Shown: piece by piece, positions 6,217 to 12,469 of the stretch
Layout: each line of letters opens with the position of its first letter
How positions within the stretch are numbered: the first letter of the stretch is position 1
NCBI RefSeq assembly: GCF_937920395.1
Contig: NZ_CALEVF010000082.1
Location: 1-12,693, forward strand
Length of the DNA stretch: 12,693 nucleotides
From: an uncultured Clostridium sp.
Lineage (GTDB): Bacteria; Bacillota; Clostridia; Clostridiales; Clostridiaceae
Direction of reading: 5' to 3'
Notes under the pieces: model-generated
Told to the model about the DNA's origin: nothing
Databases searched by the model: none
What the model saw: only the letters and a program-made list of their open reading frames with translations
Made by a program: the position numbers and the translations under genes

Positions 6217-7146
6217 ATGAAGAAAAATATTTGTGTTTTAGGAAGTATAAATATAGATTTAACTTTAAGAGTGGATAGAATGGTAAAGCCAGGTGAAACC
6301 ATTATGTCAAAAGGATACAAAAAAACGTTTGGAGGTAAGGGCGCTAATCAAGCATTAGCGGCAAAACTATTAGGAGCTGATGTTACCTTTATAGGACGGG
6401 TTGGAAATGATGAGAATGGTATACAAATAGTAAAGTCACTTGAGAAAAGTGAGATTGATATAAGTAATATAAAGTTTATTGATAATACGTCTACAGGAAT
6501 GGCTGTTATTACAGTTGATGATTATGGCTCAAATTCTATTATAGTGGTGCCAGGGGCTAATATGGATATTGACAGGAATACAATAACTCAGGCAAGAGAA
6601 AGTATAATTAATTCTAAAATGTTAGTATCGCAATTTGAAACACCTCTAGAATCTACAATAGAGGCCTTTAAAATTGCTAAAGAGAATGGTGTAATAACAC
6701 TATTAAATCCTGCTCCTGCAAAACAAATACCTGATGAGTTATTAAGATTAACGGATATAATAGTTCCAAATGAAACGGAAGCTTTTGAAATCACAAATAT
6801 TGAGATAGGTGATAATGATAGTATGATAGAGGCTTCCAAAAGGTTTATAAATGGTGGAGTAAAATTTGTAATTATAACTTTAGGGGAAAAAGGGGCAGCG
6901 CTAATTTCAGAAAATGAATTTAGCATTGTACCAGCGTATAAGGTGAAATCTATAGATACAACTGCAGCGGGAGACAGTTTTATAGGCGCATTGGCAAGTA
7001 GATTACTTAATGAAGAAATATTAGACTTTGAATCAATTGAGAGAGCAATGAAATTTGCTAATAAAGTTTCATCAATGGTTGTTCAAAAGCAAGGAGCTCA
7101 GTCATCGTTGCCTAACTTAGAGCAAGTTTTAAAAGATTATAAATAA
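6217..7146 (+). CDS. rbsK: Ribokinase
   Basis: A 309-residue PfkB-family sugar kinase that converts D-ribose and ATP to ribose-5-phosphate in the cytoplasm. Seen: VLGSINIDLTLRV with Asn12 and Asp14 at the ribose-contact positions, PGETI, the first PfkB signature around FGGKGANQALAAKLLGADV (about 38-56), VPNETEAFEI, ITLGEKGAAL, and the second signature DTTAAGDSFIGALA with Asp253 as the predicted catalytic base, matching Asp255 of E. coli RbsK. Length agrees with the family. An in-frame ATG at 6178, with its own fair ribosome binding site, would add 13 residues (MIEFLYFIIQGEV) not seen in ribokinases; 6217, with AAGGTGA 4 bases upstream, starts where the family does and is preferred. Last gene of the operon, behind the strong hairpin at 6090-6130. 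Confidence 0.92.
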   Translation: MKKNICVLGSINIDLTLRVDRMVKPGETIMSKGYKKTFGGKGANQALAAKLLGADVTFIGRVGNDENGIQIVKSLEKSEIDISNIKFIDNTSTGMAVITVDDYGSNSIIVVPGANMDIDRNTITQARESIINSKMLVSQFETPLESTIEAFKIAKENGVITLLNPAPAKQIPDELLRLTDIIVPNETEAFEITNIEIGDNDSMIEASKRFINGGVKFVIITLGEKGAALISENEFSIVPAYKVKSIDTTAAGDSFIGALASRLLNEEILDFESIERAMKFANKVSSMVVQKQGAQSSLPNLEQVLKDYK

Positions 7147-7157
7147 GTAAGAAAAAA

Positions 7158-7179
7158 AGTGCCTCAGGGCACTTTTTTT
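7158..7179 (+). terminator. Intrinsic terminator of the ribose operon
   Basis: AGTGCC (7158-7163) pairs with GGCACT (7168-7173) around TCAG, with a run of seven T at 7173-7179; A7152-7158 can also pair with the T run. It lies 11 bases after the rbsK stop. A textbook rho-independent terminator. Confidence 0.93.
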
Positions 7180-7218
7180 GTTGATTGCAATATGGTGCAA
7201 ATCTTTAAATTAAAACTA

Positions 7219-7247
7219 TTGACATTAAGATTAAAAGAATGTATATT
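7219..7247 (+). promoter_or_regulatory. Near-consensus sigma-A promoter upstream of the broken flavodoxin gene
   Basis: TTGACA (7219-7224) is a perfect -35 box and TATATT (7242-7247) follows after exactly 17 bases. Transcription would start near 7254, giving a leader of about 135 bases before the pseudogene ATG at 7389. I see no convincing gene or hairpin in that leader; a 17-codon frame at 7303 has no ribosome binding site. Confidence 0.7.
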
Positions 7248-7388
7248 ATAAACAAGTGATTCAATTTAATAAAATTAAATTTAACAAAATTGATATTAAA
7301 ATATGAGGAAGATTAATTTATTTTTTAGTGTATATGACTTTGCAGCAAAAATATAAACGGACAAGAAAACTAAAAAGGGGTTCTTAAA

Positions 7389-7657
7389 ATGAACATACAA
7401 GTTAGGTTTTTATCAAAGTCAGGAAATACAAAAAAAGTTGCAGAGGTTATTTCAAAAGAGTGGCTATATTTAGTACAACAGCAATCACAAAATCCGCTTA
7501 TGGAGAAATAAAAAAATTGTTAAAAACTAAAGGCACTGCGGTATATGATAATGAATTTCATTGCAAAGGAGAGTTTTCAAAGTTTCATAAAGGCAGACCA
7601 AATGCTGAGGATTTGAAACTAGCAAAAGAGTTTGCAAGAGAGAGTATAAAGGAATAA
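7389..7657 (+). pseudogene. Flavodoxin-family gene with an internal out-of-frame deletion
   Basis: The reading frame from ATG 7389, behind AAAGGGG (7374-7380) at 8 bases, encodes MNIQVRFLSKSGNTKKVAEV followed by ISKE. This is a flavodoxin N-terminus, with the SKSGNTKKVA phosphate loop that holds FMN. It then reads out of frame and stops at 7509-7511. In a different frame, from about 7460 to 7657, lies a flavodoxin C-terminus: VAIFSTTAITKSAYGEIKKL, then EFHCKGEF, HKGRPNAEDLKLAKEFARE. The two halves abut near 7455-7465, so the central part expected in an intact protein (roughly 50 residues, including the second FMN loop) is missing and the frame is shifted. The GTG at 7460 is simply the Val codon of the C-terminal half, not a real start. 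The product cannot bind FMN normally. I judge this a clear pseudogene; the exact deletion size is an estimate. Confidence 0.75.
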
Positions 7658-7767
7658 TGATACTTTTATCCCAACATAAAGTCAATAGTTTTTGTTTGCT
7701 TTTATTTGTTTTATGTTTGTTTAGCTGCAATTGAAGATTATATTAGTAAAAGTACATAACAAAAATT

Positions 7768-7803
7768 ACAGCCTTTGAGATAGATTTTCTCAAAGGCTGT
7801 TTC
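7768..7803 (+). terminator. Hairpin terminator between the flavodoxin pseudogene and the minus-strand remnants
   Basis: ACAGCCTTTGAGA (7768-7780) pairs perfectly with TCTCAAAGGCTGT (7788-7800) around a 7-base loop. Only TTTC follows on the plus strand; on the minus strand the stem is followed by AATTTTTGTT, so it could serve convergent transcripts from both sides. Confidence 0.7.
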
Positions 7804-7816
7804 AAATTAAAGATTA

Positions 7817-7999
7817 TTATTTAGTTTCAATACAATCTAGACCTTTATCAATTGAAAGCACATTAAATTCTCCACATATTACCCCTACACCTTTAGCTGT
7901 AAAGTTATTATACATTCTGTCAAATAATTCTTTAATCCCACAAATCACTGTACTATTCTTTGTGGGGCAATTAGCAATATTAGCGCTAATTGGACAATT
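7817..7999 (-). pseudogene. Remnant resembling the C-terminal part of a GH5 endoglucanase
   Basis: The minus strand is open from 7999 down to a TAA at 7817-7819, without a start codon or ribosome binding site. Its conceptual product contains GIKELFDRMYNNFTAKG, VGVICGEFNVLSIDKG and LDCIETK. This resembles the stretch of clostridial GH5 cellulases that reads roughly FDxxYNxFxxKGxPVxxGEFGLLxFDK, where the Glu of GEF is the catalytic nucleophile. The remnant lacks the rest of the barrel upstream, and the family normally continues beyond the point where this frame stops. The match is from memory and short, so it is a moderate call; that it is not an intact gene is clear. Confidence 0.45.
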
Positions 8000-8150
8000 T
8001 TACAACCTCTGCATACCGCGCCAAAAATTCAGGGTCAATTGTATAGGTTGGCGCTGCACTTGTTTTGGGTGCTTTTTCTTTCACTTTTATCTTAGCATGT
8101 ACCTTGGTTATGTAACCAGTACACATTGTAAGGACGAATGCACATTCCAT
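7986..8150 (-). pseudogene. Unidentified minus-strand gene remnant
   Basis: From ATG at 8148-8150 to TAG at 7986-7988 the minus strand codes for 54 residues in a frame different from the neighbouring GH5-like remnant. A weakly hydrophobic start (FVLTMCTGYI) is followed by a Lys-rich stretch, KVHAKIKVKEKAPKTSAAP, and then TYTIDPEFLARYAEVVKLSN, which looks like real soluble protein. There is no ribosome binding site. The frame stays open upstream to about 8190 with more hydrophobic residues (IILLVRILISF), suggesting that a true start has been lost. I do not recognise the family. It could be the upstream part of the same broken gene after a frameshift. Confidence 0.3.
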
Positions 8151-8171
8151 AAAAGATATTAATATTCTTAC

Positions 8172-8178
8172 AAGGAGG
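8172..8178 (+). promoter_or_regulatory. Perfect Shine-Dalgarno sequence with no start codon behind it
   Basis: AAGGAGG is followed by ATTATATATAAAGATC, with no ATG, GTG or TTG at usable distance. One downstream frame codes for RSFKPRIPALITVVDLL and then TKKTVLIHEIC up to a TAA near 8278, which may be the start of a lost gene. The span 8179-8279 holds nothing else I can support. Confidence 0.3.
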
Positions 8179-8279
8179 ATTATATATAAAGATCATTTAA
8201 ACCTAGAATTCCAGCATTGATTACTGTTGTTGACTTACTTACAAAAAAAACGGTTTTAATTCATGAAATTTGTTAATAA

Positions 8280-8307
8280 TTTATAATACAAAGATTTAGT
8301 GTATAAT
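8280..8307 (+). promoter_or_regulatory. Probable promoter of the SEC-C protein gene
   Basis: A perfect -10 box, TATAAT (8302-8307), lies 16 bases after a weak -35, TTTATA (8280-8285). Transcription would start near 8314, about 36 bases before the ATG at 8350. Confidence 0.5.
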
Positions 8308-8349
8308 ATTATTGTAGACATAATAAAATTATTAAATTAAAAAAAAGAA

Positions 8350-10320
8350 ATGGAGAAGATATATTTGAAAGGTAAATGTTATTATTGTAACGAAAAATTA
8401 TCAGAAAGAACTGTTAAAAAACATGTTAAAGGGTGTAAAGTTAGAAAAGAAAAGATAGAAGAGTCTATCGCGAGTTCTAAAAAAACTAAGAGTCAATATA
8501 TTTTATCTGTAATTCCACAATATGGATCAAAAGAATATAGTTTGTATATAGCTATAAATATAGATGTAACTTTAAAGAATCTGGATAGTTTTTTAAGAGA
8601 TATTTGGTTAGAATGTTGTGGACACTTGAGTAGTTTTATTATTGGCGACGTAAACTATGAATCTTGCGTAGATGAAGAATTTGAAGCTTTTTCTCAAACC
8701 GAAACAATGGATTTGAAATTAAGCCAGGTAATTTCTGTAGGTGATAAATTTAAATATGATTATGATTTTGGTTCTACTACTTCATTAAAACTTGAGGTTA
8801 TAGATGAGTATGTGGTAGGGGAGAATTATAGTCAAATAGAGATATTAACTAGAAATGATGAAATACAAAATTTCTGTTCAAATTGTAATCAAAAAGCAAA
8901 GTATTTTGATTATGAAAAAGAAAAGTATTTTTGTGAAGAGTGTATAGATGAAGATGCTAATATGGTAGGAGAATTTGAATATACCAATTCTCCTAGAGAT
9001 GGAGTTTGCGGGTATGCAGGAGAAAGAGATACGGAAAAGCAGTACTTGCCAGGAAACAAATTTAAGTTTAAGAAAACTGAAATAAAAGGGAGAAAAGATA
9101 TAGTCCCATTTATAGAGGATGATAAATTGGATATAGATGATTATGAAGGAGACTATGGATCTTTTTTGGATAGTGCAATGAATGACATTAATTCAGAGAT
9201 TGAAAGTAAAGCAGCTAAATTATTAAATAGATTAAAAAGAGGAAAGTTTACACATGATTTAAAAGAATTATTAGAATGTAATACAAAATCTGAATTGTTA
9301 AAAACAACATCTATTCTAAATATTGCCAAGGTTTCTAAGTTTAATAAAGGCCAATTAGTAGAAAGAATTTTAGAGGTGTATGAAGAGAAAATAACAAGGT
9401 CACTATATTTAATTGATAATGAAAGATATGAATTTTTAAAAAATATAGCTGAAAATAATGGGCATATATCATTTGAAGATGATAATTTCACATCAAATCC
9501 AGAATATTTTTTAGAATGTGGCTTTGTATTTGCAACTATGCAAGAAGATGGTATATATTTGATAATGCCTAATGAAACAATAAATGCTATCAAATCCATA
9601 GATAATGAAGAGTACAGAAAAATATTAGCTAAAAATACAGAACTAATAAAGTTGTTTTGGGGAATGATCTATAGCTATGGCGTATTATTTATGAGTGAAT
9701 TTATAAAAATGCTCAATAATTATGTTGACTATTCTTTAGATGAAATTGATATTTACGCAGTAATCGTAAGCGGTGAAAATTATTATGATGAGTATAAACT
9801 ACAAGGGGATATTGCTAGTAGTATAATGGTTCCACTAGAAGATATTACTCACATTATTAATACAAGAGACAATATTTCAAGTGATAAGGATTTCTGTATT
9901 ATAAAAAAGGCTGAGCTACTTGAAGCTGCTAATGTAGAATATTTAATTGATAATAAAATAACCATGAGATTAAAAGAGCATTTAAAGAATAAGTGGAAAG
10001 TAGAAGACGCACAGATTGAAATGACTATAATTAATTTGTATAGTGATATTCAGGAAAATGAGAGAGAAGAGGTAATAGAGAATATCATAGATGAATTGGG
10101 AGATGTAAGTGAAAATGATCTTCAAAAATTATTAGTAGAAATAAATAGTTTTATAAATAACACGAGACTATGGAGACTAAAAGGATATACTTTAAATGAA
10201 TTAAATTCAGCAGATAATAATATTTATAGCCCTAAGATAGGAAGAAATGATCTTTGCACATGTGGGAGTGGTAAAAAATATAAAAAATGTTGTGGATCTA
10301 AGGTTATTCAGCTATTTTAA
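8350..10320 (+). CDS. Multi-zinc-site protein with pRiA4b ORF-3-like domain and C-terminal SEC-C motif
   Basis: A 656-residue soluble protein of unknown function. Order of parts: a C-x2-C-x11-H-x3-C zinc-finger-like site (Cys10, Cys13, His25, Cys29); a domain resembling the plasmid pRiA4b ORF-3/IS1096 TnpR-like family (about 48-170, including YDYDFGSTTSLKLEV); a second four-Cys site CSNC...CEEC; PRDGVCGYAGERD; an acidic linker; a helical region with a SAP/Rho-N-like pattern (ELLECNTKSELLK, SKFNKGQLVERILEVYE); a long helical middle; and a SEC-C motif at the very end (Cys636, Cys638, Cys647, Cys648 in GRNDLCTCGSGKKYKKCCG), a known zinc-binding segment. ATG 8350 has no good ribosome binding site. 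TTG at 8365, with GGAG at 8352-8355, would give 651 residues beginning MKGKCYYC and is a real alternative. The gene stands alone, with its own promoter and terminator. Proteins of this make-up are often annotated only by domain. Confidence 0.8.
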   Translation: MEKIYLKGKCYYCNEKLSERTVKKHVKGCKVRKEKIEESIASSKKTKSQYILSVIPQYGSKEYSLYIAINIDVTLKNLDSFLRDIWLECCGHLSSFIIGDVNYESCVDEEFEAFSQTETMDLKLSQVISVGDKFKYDYDFGSTTSLKLEVIDEYVVGENYSQIEILTRNDEIQNFCSNCNQKAKYFDYEKEKYFCEECIDEDANMVGEFEYTNSPRDGVCGYAGERDTEKQYLPGNKFKFKKTEIKGRKDIVPFIEDDKLDIDDYEGDYGSFLDSAMNDINSEIESKAAKLLNRLKRGKFTHDLKELLECNTKSELLKTTSILNIAKVSKFNKGQLVERILEVYEEKITRSLYLIDNERYEFLKNIAENNGHISFEDDNFTSNPEYFLECGFVFATMQEDGIYLIMPNETINAIKSIDNEEYRKILAKNTELIKLFWGMIYSYGVLFMSEFIKMLNNYVDYSLDEIDIYAVIVSGENYYDEYKLQGDIASSIMVPLEDITHIINTRDNISSDKDFCIIKKAELLEAANVEYLIDNKITMRLKEHLKNKWKVEDAQIEMTIINLYSDIQENEREEVIENIIDELGDVSENDLQKLLVEINSFINNTRLWRLKGYTLNELNSADNNIYSPKIGRNDLCTCGSGKKYKKCCGSKVIQLF

Positions 10321-10376
10321 TTAGCAATACACAACATAAAAACTTTTCTTGTGATTAGCTAATGTAGCTAAAGGAT

Positions 10377-10420
10377 ATAGGGACCACAGATAAATATTAT
10401 CTGTGGTCCCTATTTTTTTT
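10377..10420 (+). terminator. Intrinsic terminator after the SEC-C protein gene
   Basis: A 17-bp perfect stem, 10377-10393 with 10397-10413, around a 3-base loop is followed by T10413-10420. The core is GGGACCACAG/CTGTGGTCCC. A very strong rho-independent terminator 56 bases after the stop codon. Confidence 0.93.
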
Positions 10421-10453
10421 ATGCCGAAATCCTATATTATAGAGTTTTTTTAA

Positions 10454-10481
10454 TTGAATTTTAATTTTATAATTATAAAAT
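10454..10481 (+). promoter_or_regulatory. Candidate promoter of the UPF0104 membrane protein gene
   Basis: TTGAAT (10454-10459) and TAAAAT (10476-10481) with a 16-base spacer. The area is almost all A and T, so chance matches are likely. Confidence 0.35.
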
Positions 10482-10568
10482 AGGAAGTGTTAGAATGTAA
10501 TATTTAGTTTAGATAATGAGAAGTCTATTAACGATAATAAAAAAGTAGACACATGGAAGGAGAGTTTA

Positions 10569-11582
10569 ATGAAAAATAAAATACTTAACATAGTGGCCAT
10601 TATAATATCTTTAGCAATATTTGTATACTTTTTTATATATAAAAATGGGTTACATCAATTAGTGATTGTACTTAAAGTAATCAACATATGGTGGATAATT
10701 GCGGCAATTGCTCTAATGTTTGTTTATTGGGCTCTTGAAGTATTTATTATACATGGACTTTCAAAATTGCTTTTTAAAAAGCAAAAATTACGTGGTTCAA
10801 TAAAAGCGGCTATGGTTGGTCAGTTTTATGCATCTATAACACCACTACAGACAGGGGCGCAACCTGCTATTTATTATGTTTTAGAGAGTGAAGGTATAGA
10901 CCCAGCATCAGCCAGTTCAATACTCGTGATGAAGTTTATTATTCACCAAACAACACTTACAATATATTCTTTTATTATAATTATCTTAAAGTATAATTAT
11001 TTTATATCTAAAATTCCTGGTATTTTTTATTTGTGTCTTGCAGGATTTATATTCAATTTTGGAATTATCTTAACTGCAGTTATGTTTTCAATAAACAAGA
11101 AGGTTACTAAGGCATTATTGCTTGGTGGTAGCAAGTTCCTATGTAAAATAAAGCTATTAAAGAATTGGCAAAAATCTGTAGATAAAATTGAAAAAGGGTT
11201 GGATGATTTTCATGATAATGCTATATTTATTGCTAAAAATTATAAGACAGTTTTTAGGATTGTAATTATTAATACGGCTCAACTAACAGTCTTTTATGTT
11301 ATACCATACATCATATTTAGAGCATTTAATTTGGAGTATGCTAGCCTATGGAATATGTTAGCGGCACAAACCTTAGTAATGCTTATAGTATCTATAACTC
11401 CACTTCCTGGTGGAGCAGGAGGCGCAGAGGGCGGGTTTGTATTGCTTTTCACAATGTTTTTCAAAGAAAATATATTACCCGGGGTTCTTCTTTGGAGAAT
11501 AATAACTTTTTACTCGTGTATTCTTGTAGGTGCATTATTTGCAATACGCCTTCCGAAAAATACGACGGCTTATAAACCTTAA
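10569..11582 (+). CDS. UPF0104/YbhN-type (LPG_synthase_TM) flippase-like membrane protein
   Basis: A 337-residue polytopic inner-membrane protein with about seven to eight hydrophobic segments, beginning with ILNIVAIIISLAIFVYFFI. Family marks are GQFYASITPLQTGAQPA (about residues 84-100) and SITPLPGGAGGAEGGF (about 274-289), which define the lysylphosphatidylglycerol synthase transmembrane family, equivalent to the membrane part of MprF without its catalytic C-terminal domain. Related domains move or bind lipids, so a lipid flippase-like role is possible, but the substrate is unknown. It cannot itself make lysyl-phosphatidylglycerol. AAGGAG (10557-10562) lies 6 bases before the ATG. The next gene starts 114 bases downstream in the same direction without a terminator between, so the two may share a transcript. 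Confidence 0.82.
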   Translation: MKNKILNIVAIIISLAIFVYFFIYKNGLHQLVIVLKVINIWWIIAAIALMFVYWALEVFIIHGLSKLLFKKQKLRGSIKAAMVGQFYASITPLQTGAQPAIYYVLESEGIDPASASSILVMKFIIHQTTLTIYSFIIIILKYNYFISKIPGIFYLCLAGFIFNFGIILTAVMFSINKKVTKALLLGGSKFLCKIKLLKNWQKSVDKIEKGLDDFHDNAIFIAKNYKTVFRIVIINTAQLTVFYVIPYIIFRAFNLEYASLWNMLAAQTLVMLIVSITPLPGGAGGAEGGFVLLFTMFFKENILPGVLLWRIITFYSCILVGALFAIRLPKNTTAYKP

Positions 11583-11696
11583 AAAATATCTCTAAGATTA
11601 TTGTAACGTATTTTTTTATTTAAAGTATATTTTCATACATTTATTCTAATCATAATTATGTCATAAAAAAAAATATACATGAAGGATGGCTAAAAA

Positions 11697-12254
11697 ATGA
11701 AAAATACAAAAATTTCTTTACTATTAATTAGTGTTAGTATGACTATTTTGGTATTTACTGGCTGTAATATGACAAACTCTACGAAAACGCCAATGAATAA
11801 TACTAATAAAACTAATCAAACTAACAAATCTATATCAACAGACACAATGAAAACACTTTATTCTAATACTCTTAAAGAACTAGTTACTGCTAATACAATA
11901 ACCAATACCCAATCAAAAAAAATACTTGCAGAAATAACAAAGAATATGCCACAAGTTTCAGTTACAAATAGCAGTAATGGAAAAATGTCTACGGGTACAA
12001 CAGGAACACCAGGAGCAACAGGGTCAACGGGAAATACAGAAACAACAGGAACACCAGGAACAAAAGTAACAAAAGAAACAACGGAAACACCAGGAACAAC
12101 AAATTCAACAAAACAAATTGAGACAACAAATAATACTAATGTAATTAATGGATTAAGTTCATTAGTTAAAAGTAAAGTAATTACCAAGGTGCAGTCTGAT
12201 ACAATATACCAAAAGATTAAAACACAATTGGACAACATACAAAGTAATAAATAA
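11697..12254 (+). CDS. Small lipoprotein with two helical repeats flanking a collagen-like tract
   Basis: A 185-residue predicted cell-surface lipoprotein; the signal peptide ends in the lipobox FTGC with Cys23 as the anchor. An Asn/Thr-rich spacer (24-50) leads into a helical unit, LKELVTANTITNTQSKKILAEI (59-80; shown across positions 59-69 LKELVTANTIT and 70-80), then a Thr/Gly/Pro tract (100-135), then a second helical unit at 153-174 (LSSLVKSKVITKVQSDTI onward). The two units share the pattern LxxLVxxxxITxxQSxxIxxxI (9 of 22 identical), so they are an internal duplication. The tract is built of 12 triplets, G/E/V-x-T or G-T-P, like degraded collagen-like repeats. No enzymatic motif is visible; a role in the cell wall or in surface binding is a guess. 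AAGGA (11682-11686) precedes the ATG. Confidence 0.75.
   Translation: MKNTKISLLLISVSMTILVFTGCNMTNSTKTPMNNTNKTNQTNKSISTDTMKTLYSNTLKELVTANTITNTQSKKILAEITKNMPQVSVTNSSNGKMSTGTTGTPGATGSTGNTETTGTPGTKVTKETTETPGTTNSTKQIETTNNTNVINGLSSLVKSKVITKVQSDTIYQKIKTQLDNIQSNK
11994..12101 (+). repeat. Imperfect 9-bp coding repeat (12 collagen-like triplets)
   Basis: Twelve consecutive 9-bp units, roughly GGAACACCA or GGAACAACA, encode Gly-x-Thr/Pro triplets inside the lipoprotein. Eight units begin with Gly and four with Glu or Val (GAA or GTA), each one second-base change from GGA. The pattern suggests an array that expanded and is now drifting. Confidence 0.7.
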
Positions 12255-12273
12255 GTAATTTTAAATTATAGTA

Positions 12274-12330
12274 ATAATAAATAAAAATACTGCTTAAGGT
12301 GAGGACCTAGGCAGTATTTTTATTTATTAT
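12274..12330 (+). terminator. Terminator after the lipoprotein gene
   Basis: A 20-bp perfect stem, 12274-12293 with 12311-12330, encloses a loop that can itself form AGGT/ACCT. The lower stem is A/T-only, with TATTTTTATTTATTAT as the 3' arm, so the U-rich tail is built into the stem; read from the other strand it would also terminate. It lies 19 bases after the stop codon. Confidence 0.85.
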
Positions 12331-12469
12331 TATCTACCATACTTTTTAAATTAAATTTGAGACATTTTAATTTGTTCTTAATGTTACAAATATATAGTAT
12401 CATATAAGAGAAAATTTATTGAAGCTTTCAATATAAAAATTGTCACACAATATTAAAGGAAGTGTTTTT

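Noticed and set aside
6588..6926. 112-residue minus-strand open frame inside rbsK
   Set aside because: Complement of a conserved ribokinase; no ribosome binding site and no family resemblance.
7962..8162. 66-residue plus-strand open frame rich in Cys and Phe
   Set aside because: The opposite strand carries the protein-like remnants; this frame has no ribosome binding site and a composition typical of a shadow frame.
9153..9599. 148-residue minus-strand open frame inside the SEC-C protein gene
   Set aside because: Complement of A-rich coding sequence, giving the usual Ser/Leu/Phe-rich shadow product; no start signals.
11348..11575. 75-residue plus-strand frame within the UPF0104 gene
   Set aside because: It is an alternative frame of a conserved membrane-protein gene, with no ribosome binding site of its own.
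11858..12238. 126-residue minus-strand frame opposite the lipoprotein, with VVPGVPVV-type repeats
   Set aside because: The repeats are only the complement of the collagen-like coding tract, and the frame lacks a ribosome binding site.
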